Below are positions 23,601 through 32,964 of a DNA stretch of 64,000 bases, one piece after another; position 1 is the first letter of the stretch; each line of letters begins with the position of its first letter. The stretch spans positions 12,304,109 through 12,368,108 of the forward strand of contig NC_069100.1 of assembly GCF_947172395.1 (NCBI RefSeq), in the 5' to 3' direction. The DNA is from Bicyclus anynana. Its lineage: Eukaryota > Arthropoda > Insecta > Lepidoptera > Nymphalidae. The translations under genes and the position numbers were made by a program. Below the pieces are notes generated by a model. It did not search any database. It worked only from the letters and a program-made list of their open reading frames with translations, and was not told where the DNA came from.

Positions 23601-26477
23601 AATGTTGGCACCCTAATCATATAGTTCAAATTCGAATAAGTCGTGTTATTGGCGAAAACTTCGCCGACGAGCATAAAATAGTAGAATACGGATCAGTGTC
23701 ACGTGACCCTGACGTGAGTTTAACATTTTTTACCCATCCCAAAAAAGTTTTGGGATGGGTAAACGCCGCTAAAGAAGTTTTCACTTCAATAATAATAATA
23801 ATAAGGGTACTTGACTTTTATCAAATTTAATATAAATAATATTAATTTCGTATAGTACATGCAAGGGTCTTTATAAATATTAATTTATAAAGTCTAATAA
23901 TTTCATAGAAAAAATTATATATTTTTAAAATTTTTACAAAAGTCAAAAACGCTGTCGTCCTCTTTGTGACGTCACGATATTACTTGAATAACTAATAATT
24001 TTGTCAAACACTAAACCGTTTGGTTAAGTTATAGTGTTCACGTGACATCATGAAACAGATAAAATATAGACCATCATGGCGGATAGCGTTTTGGCACGTA
24101 TTGTCGAAAAAATATTTAAAAGTTATTATCTTAATTCATGTCTCGAAAAAATATGATTATTTTTCAATGATAATGAACAATTCAAGACTCTAAAAAAAGT
24201 ATCAACTAGCCTATTATGGTTTCTTTGGTTGTAGTTGGTTGTATATATAAAAAAATCGAACGAGAGTTTTCGTAATCGTAACGAGCGCCTGCCAGAATTA
24301 TTTATAATACACTCGTAAGTACCTAAGTATAATAACTAAATTACGCTATAACATTTTCTAGTTCTATAACAGTTTTAATGGTTCCAAGTTACTGCACTGT
24401 AATTCCAGTACGATTATTAGTTTATTATGCAGGAAATCATTTGTACCTGCCTCTTATTACCTTTCACAATTCATCCGAGGTGATTTGATAGAGAAAGTAC
24501 TTCATGTCTTACGTAATAAGTTTGACATTTGCGATCATCATTTATGTGACGTCATTCAAGAGGTACTCTAATCCATTGTAATAAAATCCTATCCTAGATA
24601 TGTCTGACTGTTAGACTCCGAACTGGCGAGAGTCAGATATACTTTGTTAAGGGTGGTAGAGATTGCTTATAGCAATAAGGCCAATTTAATGTTTTTTATT
24701 TATTTTTGTATTTTTTATTTACTTTTGTATCTTTGTGTTTCATTAAATTTTTCAAAGAAAATGTCGTATGGTTATCAGAAGCTACTGCGTTCAAATATTA
24801 CGTACGTTTGAATCCCACTTCTGATATTACAATATAGACGTGGTATTAAATAAAGTAAGAGTCTATGACCGGCATTTTAAGCTCTACAGATAAGACTGAC
24901 TATAACATTCTATGCTCCTCTATTATCTTTGGTTGGCTAACAATAGTATAGATATAGAGTAATAAGTTTATTCTACCTGTGTCTTCGACGGTTTCTACAC
25001 GACATTATACCGGAACTACAGAATACATACTCGTATGTTCAAGCCGGAACGCTAAATCGCTTGGTGGTAGGTATTTTCCGTTAGGTTGGCCTGTCTACTA
25101 CCAGATGAGACCTAAGCCAATTTTTATTATTATAAAATCCCAAGACTCAATCGAATCTTGCGATTTTATAATACGTGTCTCAAACGGTGAAGGAAAACAT
25201 CGTCAGGAAACGTGCATACCAGAGAGTTTTCTTAATTCCCTGCGTGTGTGAAGTCTGCCAATCCGCATTGGGCCAGCATGGTGGACTATTGGCGTAACCC
25301 CTCTCATTCTGAGAAGAGACTCGAGCTCCGTAGTGAGTCGAATATGGGTTGATAACGGACGAACGAAGACTCAATGTATAAAACTATTTATAGGCAAAAC
25401 TAATAAGATAACTTGAAATAAATATTAATTTTTTCTATCAGTCTATGAAATTTTTAATAAAATTTCTCAGCCTGGTGTTGGGAATTTAATTGTCGTTGAA
25501 AAGACATATAATATCAAAAAATACCATAGCAAATACTGTTTTAACAAATATATTTTTAAGCAGCTCCGATATTGACAAAAATTAAAATCCACAGGTAACT
25601 TTTTTGTTATACGAATTACATGATTATTATATAGGTCTCGTTTTATGGTCTTTTTTATTTGATGTGTTTAACAGTTTTATTGCATAAAATAGGACGCATT
25701 TTATTCAATACAAGCAGACGCCGTGCGGTTTTACCCGCGTGGTTCCCGTTCCCGTAGGAATACAGGAATAAAATATAGCCTATAATACTCGGGGATAGTG
25801 TAGCTTCCCAACAGTGAAAGATTTTTTCAAATCGGTTCAGTACATCCAGAGCCTGTTCAAAACAGACAAACAAACAATCAAATATTTCCTCTTTCTAATA
25901 TTAGTATAGACAGTATAGTTCTGTAAAGGTGCACAAGTAAATTGGGCATGGATGTTTTAAGTCATTAATTAAATTTTCTTGCAGAATTCTATTAAAAGTT
26001 TTGGTAAGATTGCCTTCGCCTTACCAAAAGCATGACCTGACTTGACTTAAGACCGACTAACGGCCTGCATTTGATCACTTTTGTCATTATATGGCAAATT
26101 ATTCAATAAAAAATATTACATGAGGACTGGCTATATGCACATGCAAAGTCATAATAAAATTATAATACTTAGATTCCTAACGATAGACAATACTCACTTT
26201 TTCCTAACAAATCCATAATAGACTGGTCATCCTGCGTCGTACTGTATCCAGTTTGGTACGGAACTTTTCTGGTCGCTAGAGCTTCTAACAGCAATATGTC
26301 CTTTTCCTGGCCATTGACTGGTCGTCTCCTATCCGATGCGGAATCGTCACTCAAATCCAAGTTGTCTTGTAAAGTCAATACGTCATTCTCAATGTCGGAG
26401 CACACACAAAAATTCAGCGCGAACAAAAATATAACAACGCACAATCTTCTTCGAATTTTGAAATTCTTTCCCGCCAT
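8425..26477 (-). CDS. Clip-knot trypsin-like serine protease, complete, 8 exons
   Basis: Eight minus-strand exons join to 1620 nt: 26198-26477, 20991-21170, 14335-14730, 12331-12508, 11067-11259, 10463-10567, 9895-10002, 8425-8604. All introns are GT-AG and all seven phases match, giving 539 aa. Seen in order: hydrophobic signal peptide (about 1-27); acidic pro-region; six-Cys knot (C99, C108, C114, C125, C133, C134); His/Asn/Pro-rich linker (155-285); activation site R296|IVGG; catalytic H341, D391 and S490; D484 six residues before the Ser, which predicts cleavage after Arg/Lys. Family knowledge: insect clip-type proteases (Stubble, Notopleural and relatives) are secreted or membrane-tethered zymogens acting in cuticle, epithelial or immune proteolysis. 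A knot with the DLCSGGM-WSCC pattern recalls the Drosophila CG8170/CG8172 group, from memory and unverified. I see no transmembrane helix other than the signal peptide, so secretion is inferred. The physiological role cannot be read from sequence. Confidence 0.92.
8655..8857. mobile_element. Inverted-repeat element (TATAGCTTGGCAA family)
   Basis: Ends TATAGCTTGGCAA and TTGCCAAGCTAT; the interior has GC-rich blocks and TGATATGTGGGCGACGG. In protease intron 7, about 50 nt from exon 8. No coding sequence. Confidence 0.65.
8986..9185 (-). mobile_element. Helitron-like fragment
   Basis: CGTCCGCTTGAAATTTAG at the left and TTATAATATTAGTGGG at the right; the interior has GCGGCGTTAAAGAGTAAC. Confidence 0.6.
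9268..9580 (+). mobile_element. SINE-B copy, full length
   Basis: Complete head, body and GAATATGGGTTGATAATGA tail, in protease intron 7. Confidence 0.85.
9895..10002 (-). CDS. Protease exon 7
   Basis: Residues 445-480, phase 0 at both ends: EVDVEVIPNERC, RWFRAAGRRETIHDVFLCAGYKE. The pattern V-x-x-N-x-x-C before the 170-loop and the FLCAGY motif fit the S1A fold. Acceptor TTTCCAG; donor GTACTT. Confidence 0.93.
10244..10405. mobile_element. Inverted-repeat element (TATAGCTTGGCAA family)
   Basis: Ends TATAGCTTGGCAAG and TTGCCAGGCTATA; interior ATGATATGTGGGTGACGGAG shared with 8655-8857. In protease intron 6. Confidence 0.65.
10463..10567 (-). CDS. Protease exon 6
   Basis: Residues 410-444, phase 0 at both ends: VCLP, KMATVAGWGRTRHGQS and VPTVLQ. 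The VAGWG stretch is a conserved trypsin-fold core strand. The acceptor is TTTCCAG and the donor GTATTT. Confidence 0.93.
10728..11066 (-). pseudogene. Tandem decayed copies of exon 5 in protease intron 5
   Basis: Three degenerate units, about 10728-10816, 10840-10925 and 10947-11028 (period roughly 105 nt), lie directly downstream of exon 5. Each matches exon 5 at its QRKEV segment and then at its REVVFKQ segment, but lacks the roughly 18-20 codons between, which include NDVAL and the catalytic Asp. The unit nearest the exon still reads MRQRKEVREVREVVFKQNIPL in one frame. They cannot give a working protease domain and are probably relics of tandem duplication. Confidence 0.7.
11067..11259 (-). 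CDS. Protease exon 5: catalytic Asp segment
   Basis: Residues 345-409. It encodes TPNSQLRVRLGEWDVR, then HPSY, FRNDVALVQL with catalytic D391, and ends FKQHILP at a GTTAGT donor in phase 0. Exon 6 continues VCLP, giving the ILPVCLP motif usual at this point. Degenerate tandem copies of parts of this exon lie downstream in the intron. Confidence 0.93.
11518..11824 (-). mobile_element. SINE-B copy, full length
   Basis: Complete minus copy in protease intron 4 (between exons 4 and 5). Confidence 0.85.
12206..12297. mobile_element. Small inverted-repeat element (CCGCGCCAC ends)
   Basis: TTCCGCGCCACGA at one end and GTGGCGCGGAGTC at the other; a related stretch starts at 4577 (CTCCGCGCCACGAAACAGG). 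In protease intron 4, about 34 nt past the exon 4 donor. Confidence 0.6.
12331..12508 (-). CDS. Protease exon 4: activation site and catalytic His
   Basis: Residues 286-345. It encodes CGEHYTRSNR|IVGG, then HSTGFGSHPWQ, CGGALIS and WVVTAAHC with catalytic H341. The exon has no ATG-initiated frame, so it is easily missed. The acceptor is TTTTCAG and the donor GTAAGT, with two bases of a Thr codon carried into exon 5. C287 probably pairs with the catalytic domain (the usual inter-chain disulfide), which is inference from the family. A small inverted-repeat element sits only about 34 bases downstream in the intron. Confidence 0.93.
12571..12650. repeat. 80-nt near-perfect palindrome
   Basis: TATACTCAGAGGC...CCCACTTTAATAC with its reverse complement and only a few spacer bases; would form one long hairpin. 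In protease intron 3. Confidence 0.85.
12651..14334. other. Protease intron 3, mostly unique sequence
   Basis: Two distantly related blocks (12720-12800 and 13830-13910) share GTGCGGTAT, AAAGCAGA and AATCCTGA motifs. A 61-codon ATG frame at 13428 has no supporting feature. Confidence 0.5.
13255..13378. repeat. Cluster of GTTAACG/TTAACG motifs
   Basis: About ten copies of TTAAC(G) or its complement in 125 nt, irregularly spaced; in protease intron 3. Meaning unknown. Confidence 0.55.
14335..14730 (-). CDS. Protease exon 3: His/Asn/Pro-rich linker
   Basis: Residues 154-286; no internal stop in 396 nt. Composition is dominated by Pro, His, Asn, Asp, Tyr and Thr, with two imperfect repeats (NPDQSGSHRPKPTDQH and NPDQTGSNRPDWTDY). 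This looks like an extended disordered spacer between knot and catalytic domain. The acceptor is ACAACAG and the donor CCGG|GTGAGA. The frame stays open for about 22 codons past the donor before a TAA. Confidence 0.88.
14731..15947. other. Protease intron 2, 3' part
   Basis: No coding evidence. A Helitron 3' end with a short TAGGG tract is at 15595-15660; the rest is unassigned. Confidence 0.5.
15948..16109. mobile_element. MITE-like element with 25-nt inverted ends
   Basis: ATGCTAGTCGCTCACCATCC at the left and GGATGGTGAGTGGCTAGCAT at the right, 162 nt in all, no coding sequence. Protease intron 2. Confidence 0.75.
16147..16340 (+). mobile_element. Short Helitron-like element
   Basis: TCTATACTAATATTACAGAG start, interior typical of the family, ends GCGAGGCGTCGGTTAG. 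Confidence 0.55.
16863..16966. mobile_element. Rearranged RTE-like end
   Basis: The first about 70 nt are the RTE 3' end in minus orientation (CAGCCGATGGACGTCC). The next about 32 nt (GACATCAAGCGAGTCGCAGG) are the plus orientation of a more internal part. This is an inverted joint. Confidence 0.55.
16967..18119. other. Protease intron 2, middle part
   Basis: AT-rich, with an AACCCGGTT...AACCGGGT hairpin at 17638-17676. No gene seen. Confidence 0.5.
18120..18310 (+). mobile_element. Retroelement 3' end
   Basis: TTCTTCTTAGCAGAAACT, CCGAGCCGGTGGTAG and GAAATAAATTAATTTTGAT tail. Related pieces: 28855-28925, 35160-35240, 38280-38345 (minus), 63065-63135. Confidence 0.55.
18520..18950 (-). mobile_element. 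SINE-A copy split by unknown insert
   Basis: Tail and body at 18520-18715, tRNA-like head at 18848-18950. The roughly 130 nt between (AT-rich, no recognised element) is absent from other copies. Lies in protease intron 2. Confidence 0.75.
19614..19770 (+). mobile_element. SINE-C copy
   Basis: tRNA-like head (GCCTCAATAGCTCAACGGTA, then GGTCTTTCGATCCCCGCC) followed by TTGTCGTACCCACTCCTA and GGGGAATGGGAATATTG. About 150 bp. Confidence 0.75.
19890..20093 (+). mobile_element. RTE-like 3' end
   Basis: TAAGCGCAGTGTTGGCTGAC, CACCAGGTGGACTGACGACA, GGATTCGCTGGATGCAG and (ATG)n tail. The end is slightly deleted (CAGCTGATATGATG). It lies in protease intron 2. Confidence 0.7.
20260..20490 (+). mobile_element. 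SINE-B copy with internal deletion
   Basis: Head and first body half, then a jump to ACTAGTGCTCAACAATG and a shortened tail. Confidence 0.75.
20755..20955 (+). mobile_element. Helitron-like fragment
   Basis: GACGCAACTACAGAACCGAT, GGTTAACACATAGGCTACC and CCATGG-like TTCATGGTTTTTG; the 3' terminus is missing. Ends about 35 nt from protease exon 2. Confidence 0.5.
20991..21170 (-). CDS. Protease exon 2: six-cysteine clip-like knot
   Basis: Residues 94-154. Cysteine spacing is C-x8-C-x5-C-x10-C-x7-CC, the disulfide-knot layout of insect clip domains, with the DLCSGGMIWSCC ending. The acceptor is TTTCCAG. The donor is GTAGGT after one base of a Ser codon that exon 3 completes. Upstream reading frames through the acceptor are intron sequence. 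In this family the knot is a regulatory or docking module kept disulfide-linked to the catalytic chain. Confidence 0.92.
21200..21660 (-). mobile_element. SINE-A copy carrying a nested inverted-repeat element
   Basis: Tail at 21205-21244, body and head at 21392-21655. The SINE is opened by a small element (21245-21391). It starts about 30 nt upstream of the protease exon 2 acceptor. Confidence 0.75.
21245..21391. mobile_element. Small inverted-repeat element (GTGGCGTGCAC family)
   Basis: Begins AGTGGCGTGCACAAGG and ends GTGCATGCCAC; flanked by AATC on both sides. Related ends occur at 29603-29718 and 11388-11470. Confidence 0.55.
21661..24984. other. Protease intron 1, unassigned part
   Basis: Several short open frames without coding character. 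Holds a Helitron-like end at 22600-22685, hairpins at 23409-23438 and 23729-23763, and otherwise unrecognised AT-rich sequence. Confidence 0.45.
23729..23763. repeat. Perfect hairpin
   Basis: TTTACCCATCCCAAAA and its reverse complement around a three-base loop. No terminator or RNA-gene context is evident. Confidence 0.75.
25165..25362 (+). mobile_element. SINE-B copy, head lost
   Basis: Starts at TGTCTCAAACGGTGAAGG and runs to GAATATGGGTTGATAACG. Preceded by a short SINE-A-like piece in minus orientation (about 24985-25110). Confidence 0.75.
25708..25911 (-). mobile_element. Helitron-like element
   Basis: GCAGACGCCGTGCGGTTTTA at the left, CCCGTTCCCGTAGGAATAC, and TCTAATATTAGTATAGA at the right. 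Confidence 0.6.
26198..26477 (-). CDS. Protease exon 1: signal peptide and acidic pro-region
   Basis: Residues 1-93 plus one base of codon 94 (phase 1). A basic start (MAGKNFKIRRR) is followed by a hydrophobic run ending in NFCVCS, a typical signal peptide. The rest is rich in Asp and Ser and contains a basic RRRP site. The donor is GTGAGT. An in-frame ATG lies ten codons upstream (26507); I prefer 26477 because its context (ACAAAATGG) is a strong Kozak match and it places the basic n-region first. Confidence 0.85.
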
Positions 26478-27689
26478 TTTGTTGTGAGCGTTTGGAAACA
26501 CGTACATATCACTTTTTATTGCACATTTTTGAAGGATTTGTTACACTATTAGATTTAGCATTTATTTATTTCTTGTAACACTGTTTATTATTATTATTAT
26601 TTATTAAGATTTGTTTTATAAACACTTTTTTATTTTCTTAATAGAACTTGTTGGAGACCAAGATTTTCTTAAACCTTAAGGAGGACTTATATGATATGGT
26701 TTTTTTAGTCTATGTCCACGTGTGAACGCGGGAGGTTCGAAATCGGAAGTAAGCGTTGTGTTGGCGCGAAGTTACTTTTCACTTTCGTTGCTATAACATT
26801 TTCACTGAAGTTACGTAGCCGTGAATATAAACACACATCTGTGCATTATGTTAATATGTTACGAGTATCCGAATAAATCACCAACCTGATGTCAAGTTTC
26901 GTAATTATCTGCTTTGTTATTTTGTGGAAGTTTTTTGTTTATTTTTTTAATACGAATGTATCTAGGTTAATACTTAAAAAGATAACTTTATCAAGTGGGT
27001 TTCGTAAATAGCTTTTTACTTATACGTAATAAATAAATTATGACGTGTAATAAAAATTAAGTATGTAGATTTATTAATTGCAAAACTATTTAAGAGTTTA
27101 TTTCATGTATACACTCGTAGTTGCTTTAGATTACTTAATCTAACTATTCTGCTTTGTTTATTAAAGTTTAAATATGAAAAATGTGGAGCATTTTAAAAGT
27201 ATTGTATGAAATATGCATTTCATATTTAAATTTCTGAAATCTGGTCTTTGTTCATAAAAATATATAATTTTCAGATCCGCGGCATACTTAAAACATACAT
27301 ACATATACTGTTAAAAACAATTATATATTTTTTCTTCGTCTAATCTCAATTCAAATATCCCAAGTATAATAAATCGTTATAATTAAATTTAAAATTTAAA
27401 AGAAATATATTTATTTTTCTCATTTTATCTCGCTCTCAATTTTGGTACAGTCTAATTATATTCCGTAAATGGTTTCCATTATTTGAGATATGGCGTAAAG
27501 CATTAAAATGCAGAAATTTTGTAATTTTCTATAGATAACGCCCGCATTAAAAATATTTATGTAAAATTTACAAATATGGTGACGTAGAAATACCTACCTA
27601 CTTATTAAATTATATTAGTCAAAAAATTTATGTACTTCGAAATACTGTGACAAAATGGGGGCACATAAATCGTAATAAATATATAACAT
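26478..27689. other. Upstream flank of the protease
   Basis: Would hold the 5' UTR and promoter for exon 1 at 26477. I see no convincing TATA box or initiator, and no repeat. 26700-26830 is less AT-rich than its surroundings. Confidence 0.4.
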
Positions 27690-28000
27690 CGTCGTTATCA
27701 ACCCATATACGGCTCACTGCTGAGCTCGAGTCTCCTCTCAGAACGAGAGGGGTTAGGGCAGTAGTCCACCAGGCTGGCCCAATGTGGATTGGCAGACTTC
27801 ACACACGCAGAGAATGAAGAAATTCTCTCACGTGCAGGTTTCCTCACGATGTTTTCCTTCACCGTTTGCGACACGTGATATTTAATTTCTTAGAATGCAC
27901 ACAACTGAAAAGTTGGAGGTGCTTGCTCCGGACCGGATTCGAACCCACACCCTCCGGAATCGGAGGCAGAGATCATATCCACTGGGCTATCATGGCTCAA
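27690..28000 (-). mobile_element. SINE-B copy, full length
   Basis: Complete minus copy with B box GGATTCGAACCCACACC. Confidence 0.85.
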
Positions 28001-28124
28001 ATATATAACATAAATAATAATAATAATAAATAAACATCACTATCTAGCCCCAAAGCAAGAGTATAACTTGTCAAGAGTATAAGAGTAAGAGCATAACTTG
28101 TGCTATGGGTATAATCGGACGCAA

Positions 28125-28275
28125 TTTATGGCCTCCGTGGCGCAGTGGTGGACGGCGGTCCTGGGTTCGAACCCCGATTAGGCTGATTGAGGTTTTCTTA
28201 TTTTCTGGAAGTATAGTTACCCTAGTTACCCTAGCTACGGCCGAAGCCTTCCAGAACCACCCTACCGTGGGAATT
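28125..28275 (+). mobile_element. SINE-A partial copy
   Basis: tRNA-like head with the anticodon-side region deleted, then the GGTTTTCTTA and GCTACGGCCGAAGCC pieces; tail lost. Confidence 0.65.
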
Positions 28276-28356
28276 ACATGTAGTTCTCGTTTTATTTCAT
28301 TGATTTGCTGCATTCTAGAGTTTTATTGCTTAGAGTAGAACGCATTTTATTCACTA

Positions 28357-28556
28357 CTAGCTGACGCCGCGCGGTTTCACCCGCGTGGTTCCCGTTCCAG
28401 TAGGAGTACGGGGACAATATATAGCCTATAACCTTCCTCGATAACTGGGCTATCTAACACTAAAAGAATTTTTCCGGTTCTGATATTTAGTTCCTGAGAT
28501 TAGTGCGTTCAATCAAACAAACAAACAAATTCTTCAACTTTATAATATTAGTATAG
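28357..28556 (-). mobile_element. Helitron-like element
   Basis: CTAGCTGACGCCGCGCGGTT at the left and TTATAATATTAGTATAGA at the right. A plus-oriented relative follows at once (28556-28740). Confidence 0.6.
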
Positions 28557-28740
28557 ATACTAAGTTTGTGTGTGTGTAAGTATGTTTGTTCCTCCTTTAC
28601 GCTGCGGCCACTGAGGCTATTTCGCTGAAATTTGGAATGGACATAGATTTTACTCTGGATTAACACATAGGCTTCTTTTTATTCCGGGAAAATCCATAGT
28701 TCCCGCGGGATTCGTGAAAAACGAATAAAAAATAAATTAT

Positions 28741-30275
28741 AGTAGCTGGATTTAAATCTCAGTAATTAGAATAGGAATATTTTTGCGGATGATAGCAAAA
28801 TAAATAAATTATTATCTATTATACAAAACGCGCTAAAGGGTGTGTCTATTTTGAAAGAATTTGCTTTCTGAACCGGTGGTAGAGTCACTACTGGCTGAAA
28901 GACTCGATTTTTCATAAGGTCAAGGACAAATTTGAATTTGTGCCGTATTATACAGTTAATAATTGCTATGAAAACTCTTTAGGTTCTATTAATATTATCA
29001 TTGAATCTTAATAAGTTTTATCTCCATTGATATAAAAGCATGTAGAGATTAGAGATTCAAATCTTCATTAAACGGCCGCTACTGGGCACTCTATATTAAA
29101 TTACGATGTTTATTGAATACTCACTCGATGTTTCTGAACAGTCTTGATCTTTGAATTTTTTCATTGAAAATAAATGATTAAATAAAAATATTTTTTAAGT
29201 ATTTAGGAGGAATATTTTTTTTATTCTATTGGAAATCAATGACGTCATTGGACATTTATTCGATATGTATCTACCTATTTCTTCCTTATATGCGACACTA
29301 AATTTGCGTATTCTGGAGTAATGAAAAATTCTCAGAGTTGTTGTTTATTATTTTGCTGCTTTTTTAAGCCCTGTGTGTATATGTGTATGTTAGTAAGCTA
29401 CTAAAGATTTTAATTGTTATAAGTTTGCTTTATAAACAACATATATTGTTTTGTTTTAGCTTTATTCCACCGCAGACGTAGCGAAAAATTTAAACAAAAA
29501 TACTATCTTTTTAATATAAAAGAAAAATTGCTATATTTTTGAAATATATCGATTATTATTACAGAATATTACAAGTGCTTATAGCATGTCGTAATAAGTA
29601 ACAAGCAGTGGCTTGTGTTGGTAGTGGTATATCGGAGAAGGAATTTTCCAATTAGTACAATTTGTACATATAATGCCTACCCCAGTTGAGGCATTATACG
29701 TACCTTGTGCACGCCACTGTTAACAAGAATCAGTTAACAAGTAACAATCCCATTATAGGAGATGTCGCACGTGCCTCCGTAACAAGATATAACGAGCAGG
29801 ATAAAAGCAAACAAAATTACAATTTGCGATAAGTATCAAGACTACGTGGTCACACTTCAGACCGCCTCTACTTTCGCTTCAGCTTTCCAAAAGACCATTT
29901 TATCTGAACTCAAAACAACGTAAGTGACCTACAAATAAATAGCATACTTATAATTCCAACTTTAAGATTCAATTTCCCTTGACTTTCAATAACGATATAT
30001 TAACTAAAGCATTTAGTGTAATATGATATTGAACTTTATTGGTTTGTAATATAGTTTAAATTGGTTTGGGATTTGCTTTCAGTTAGGCCCAAGACTGCTT
30101 TCTTTAATGACTTCTGTTAAGGTTAATGGTAAGCTGTTAATACTTAATCATGTTCTTATCATGCCAGTAGTTGTGTTAGGCAATAAGCATATACGAACTT
30201 CCTTGGTCTAACGTCTTAGCAGAATCCTGAGGTTCCAGGTTCGAATCCCGAGGAGAACCAGAGATAATTTACATT
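28741..30275. other. Non-coding stretch
   Basis: Contains the 29603-29718 element and a tRNA-like remnant at about 30205-30260 (GGTTCGAATCCCGAGG). No gene. Confidence 0.45.
29603..29718. mobile_element. Small inverted-repeat element (GTGGC family)
   Basis: AGCAGTGGCTTGTG at the left, CTTGTGCACGCCACTG at the right; relative of 21245-21391. Confidence 0.55.
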
Positions 30276-30490
30276 TATTTTTCTTTACAAATTAGCCTTT
30301 TACTACAATCTCATCTAATATTAAATGATGATACAATCTAAGATGGAAGCGGGCTAACTTGTTAGGTGAATGAAAATCCACACCCCTTTCGGTGTCTACA
30401 CGACATCGTACTGGAACACTTAATCGCTTGGCGGTACGCCTTTGTCGGTAGGGTGGTAACTAGCCACGGCTGAAGCCTCCCACCATTCAA
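30276..30490 (-). mobile_element. SINE-A copy, head lost
   Basis: Tail and body (CTAACTTGTTAGG, GCGGTACGCCTTTGTCGG, CTAGCCACGGCTGAAGCC) end at CCACCATTC; a short repeat of GGTAGGGTGGTAACTAGC follows at about 30530. Confidence 0.75.
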
Positions 30491-30719
30491 AAAAAACATA
30501 ATTCAAAGTATCCTCGAAGAAGGTTTTGTTGGTAGGGTGGTAACTAGCGGCCTATATTATATGCCTACCACCGGATTAAACATGAGCCAATTTAGAAAAT
30601 ATAAAATTTAAGCTAACCAGTGCACCTCATAAATGTAAAAATGCACCGCTTACCCTGAGCACAAATCTGTCTGTATTGAAGATGTTTTCCATTTTGTACA
30701 ATTTATATACAAGTATAAT

Positions 30720-30820
30720 GCATACCTTATTTAAAAGACACTGGCTAACCCAAACTGGGAATCGAACCCAGGACCTCTCTGTTGATCCACATCACTACCA
30801 ACTGCACCAGAGAGGTCGTC
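30720..30820 (-). mobile_element. tRNA-like SINE head, family uncertain
   Basis: GGGAATCGAACCCAGGACC with TGCACCAGAGAGGTCGTC resembles a tRNA-derived head; its body does not match SINE-A, B or C closely. Confidence 0.45.
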
Positions 30821-32154
30821 AATCTCGGAAGTACGAGTAAATAAAGAGGTCTATGACTAGCAATAGACAACAGAAGGTCCATCGGCTGATAATAATGATG
30901 ATCAGTTTTACAAGTTGGGAATCGAACTCAAAGTCTTTCAGTTCTAAAGCAATACTTTATCTAATTTCTCAGTGTCAAAAAGCTACGGTTATGTAATGAA
31001 ATCCTTTCCCTTTCGGAATGTTCCTTATAAGGCAAATGAGACGTTAACGTGACTTGAATTAAAATGATCCTATTTGGTAGTGTGATACAATCTTACGATG
31101 TCTACCTTTAAAGGAGAGTCAGTATAATTTTGAGGAAACCTTATATCATCCTATTCTAACGTCTCACAAAAGGGCCAGACCTCTCTCTTTTATATAGGAG
31201 ATATGCACTAGCCTGCACAAGTTATTTAACGAGGGTATGCACAAATTTACTTGTTTTAAAATAAATTTATGTAGAGTCAACATCTCCTGAGGATGCTCCG
31301 GTTTTGGGGTGAAGTGTACGTAGAGAGTGTTTTGTCGGACCTGGGTGACGTTGTCGCATGGGTTCGTCGGCTTTTCGCGGGTGATAGCAAAATACATAAA
31401 ATATTATCTATACACGAAATAATGTAAACGCGTTGATGTCTTTACTATGATAAATTCACGAAGTTAACGCAGACAAGTGCTAGTGCTTTTGTTATTCGAC
31501 TTATAAGTTTTTGTATGCACATAAATGTATGATTATTTTCTAAAAACTACTGATCTGTATTGAGTTTTCATATTTAAATGCATATACATGGAAAGATTTT
31601 CTTATAAGTACATACTCGTAATACGAAGGACAAATTTATAATTTTCAAATAATTAATTATTTTTGATTGAAATAAAGAATTGTGTTTTGCTAACTTAACC
31701 AAGGGCTAAATAAATAAAATGAAAAGCTGACAATTTTTCTTGTATCTTCGACTTATCACAGATTCTTGTAGATATGAAGTTTCGATGTGAAACTTCAACT
31801 GATTAAAACGGAAGTACACTTCTTTAAACTCCACGGTTCGTACAGTACAGTTATAACGTCACATCCGGTGCGCTTAACTCTCGGTTTTGAAGCAACACCG
31901 TTACGAAAAGTCACACAAACACACACACACACACACATATACGCTACACAAGTAAAGACGTCACGTTCTAGTTGACACGTGACAGTACGCGGAAATTTGA
32001 AAATTATAACTGTCATTGTGACTTGTGCTACCATAGTTGAGGGATAATGTGTTGAAAGAGTGCGAAGAGCAATAGGTGCAGTACTTTAAATAATATTATT
32101 TTTCTTTATGTGGTGGTTTTTTAAAAAAAAAATATTTGTCACACATTTTATAAT
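30821..32154. other. Non-coding stretch
   Basis: A 77-codon minus frame at 31164-31397 lies in what looks like a dispersed repeat (TTTTGTCGGACCTGGGTGAC). No gene is supported. Confidence 0.45.
31916..31939. repeat. (CA)n microsatellite
   Basis: About ten CA units interrupting an otherwise unremarkable stretch. Confidence 0.85.
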
Positions 32155-32300
32155 ATGACCAATTTTTTCCCATTCCCCTCCAACTAGTCGGGAAAGACTG
32201 TGCTAGGAGTGGGTACGACAATAGACCAACGGGGCGGGGATCGAACAACCACCTTTCGAATGAGTCCGACCGCTCTTACCGTTGAGCTATTGAGGCTATA
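32155..32300 (-). mobile_element. SINE-C copy
   Basis: Minus copy with all parts; a partial one (TTCCTCTTTCCCTCC, TTAGGAGTGGGTTCGACAA) follows at 32636-32700. Confidence 0.75.
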
Positions 32301-32302
32301 CT

Positions 32303-32520
32303 AGCGGACGCCCGCGACTTCGTCCGCGTAGAATTTAGTTTTTCACAAATCCTGTGGAAACCATTGATTTTACCGGGGTTAAAGTAGCCTATGTGTTAAT
32401 CCAGGGTATCATCTATCTTTGTTTACAATTTCAGACAAATCGGTTGAGTAGTTGCGGCGTTAAAGAGTAACAAACGTTCATACAAACTTTCGTGTTTAAA
32501 GTATTAGTAGGAAGTGGGTT
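32303..32520 (-). mobile_element. Helitron-like element, intact 3' hairpin
   Basis: CTAGCGGACGCCCGCGACTT and GTCCGCG at the left (terminal hairpin), TTAGTAGG at the right. Confidence 0.6.
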
Positions 32521-32711
32521 TTCTATAGCAGCAATTGCTGTGTAGCTGTCATTCCAAGTATGAAACGTATTTTTTTTTAAATATTTTTAACGCAATATTT
32601 TTTTTAATAATATTTTATTTTATTTTTAATATGACCAATATTCCTCTTTCCCTCCGTCGAGGTTGTATTAGGAGTGGGTTCGACAAGAGGCCGGATTCGT
32701 TATTGAGGATA

Positions 32712-32786
32712 TATTCATCATCATCATATATGATGATAGTCGTCCACTGCAGGACATTGGCTTTTTGTAGGGACTTCCAAGGAGGA
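32712..32786 (-). mobile_element. RTE-like 3' tip
   Basis: (ATC)n followed by GTCGTCCACTGCAGGACATT and GTAGGGACTTCCAA: the last about 60 nt of the family, minus orientation. Confidence 0.55.
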
Positions 32787-32964
32787 TCATAACATATGAA
32801 GGAATAATGTCTTCAGTCGCCAGACCCTTAGCTTCGTAAAATCCTTTCTAGAGACTCTTATAGTTAGTTAAGTTAAGAAAATAGCTATCACAGTCCAAAT
32901 TTCACACTAGGCTACCGTTATGGTAGAAATAGGTGGACTAGGTAGACCGAAGACATCTGAACAC

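Noticed and set aside
31164..31397. 77-codon minus frame
   Set aside because: It sits in a stretch that looks like a dispersed repeat; no exon signals.
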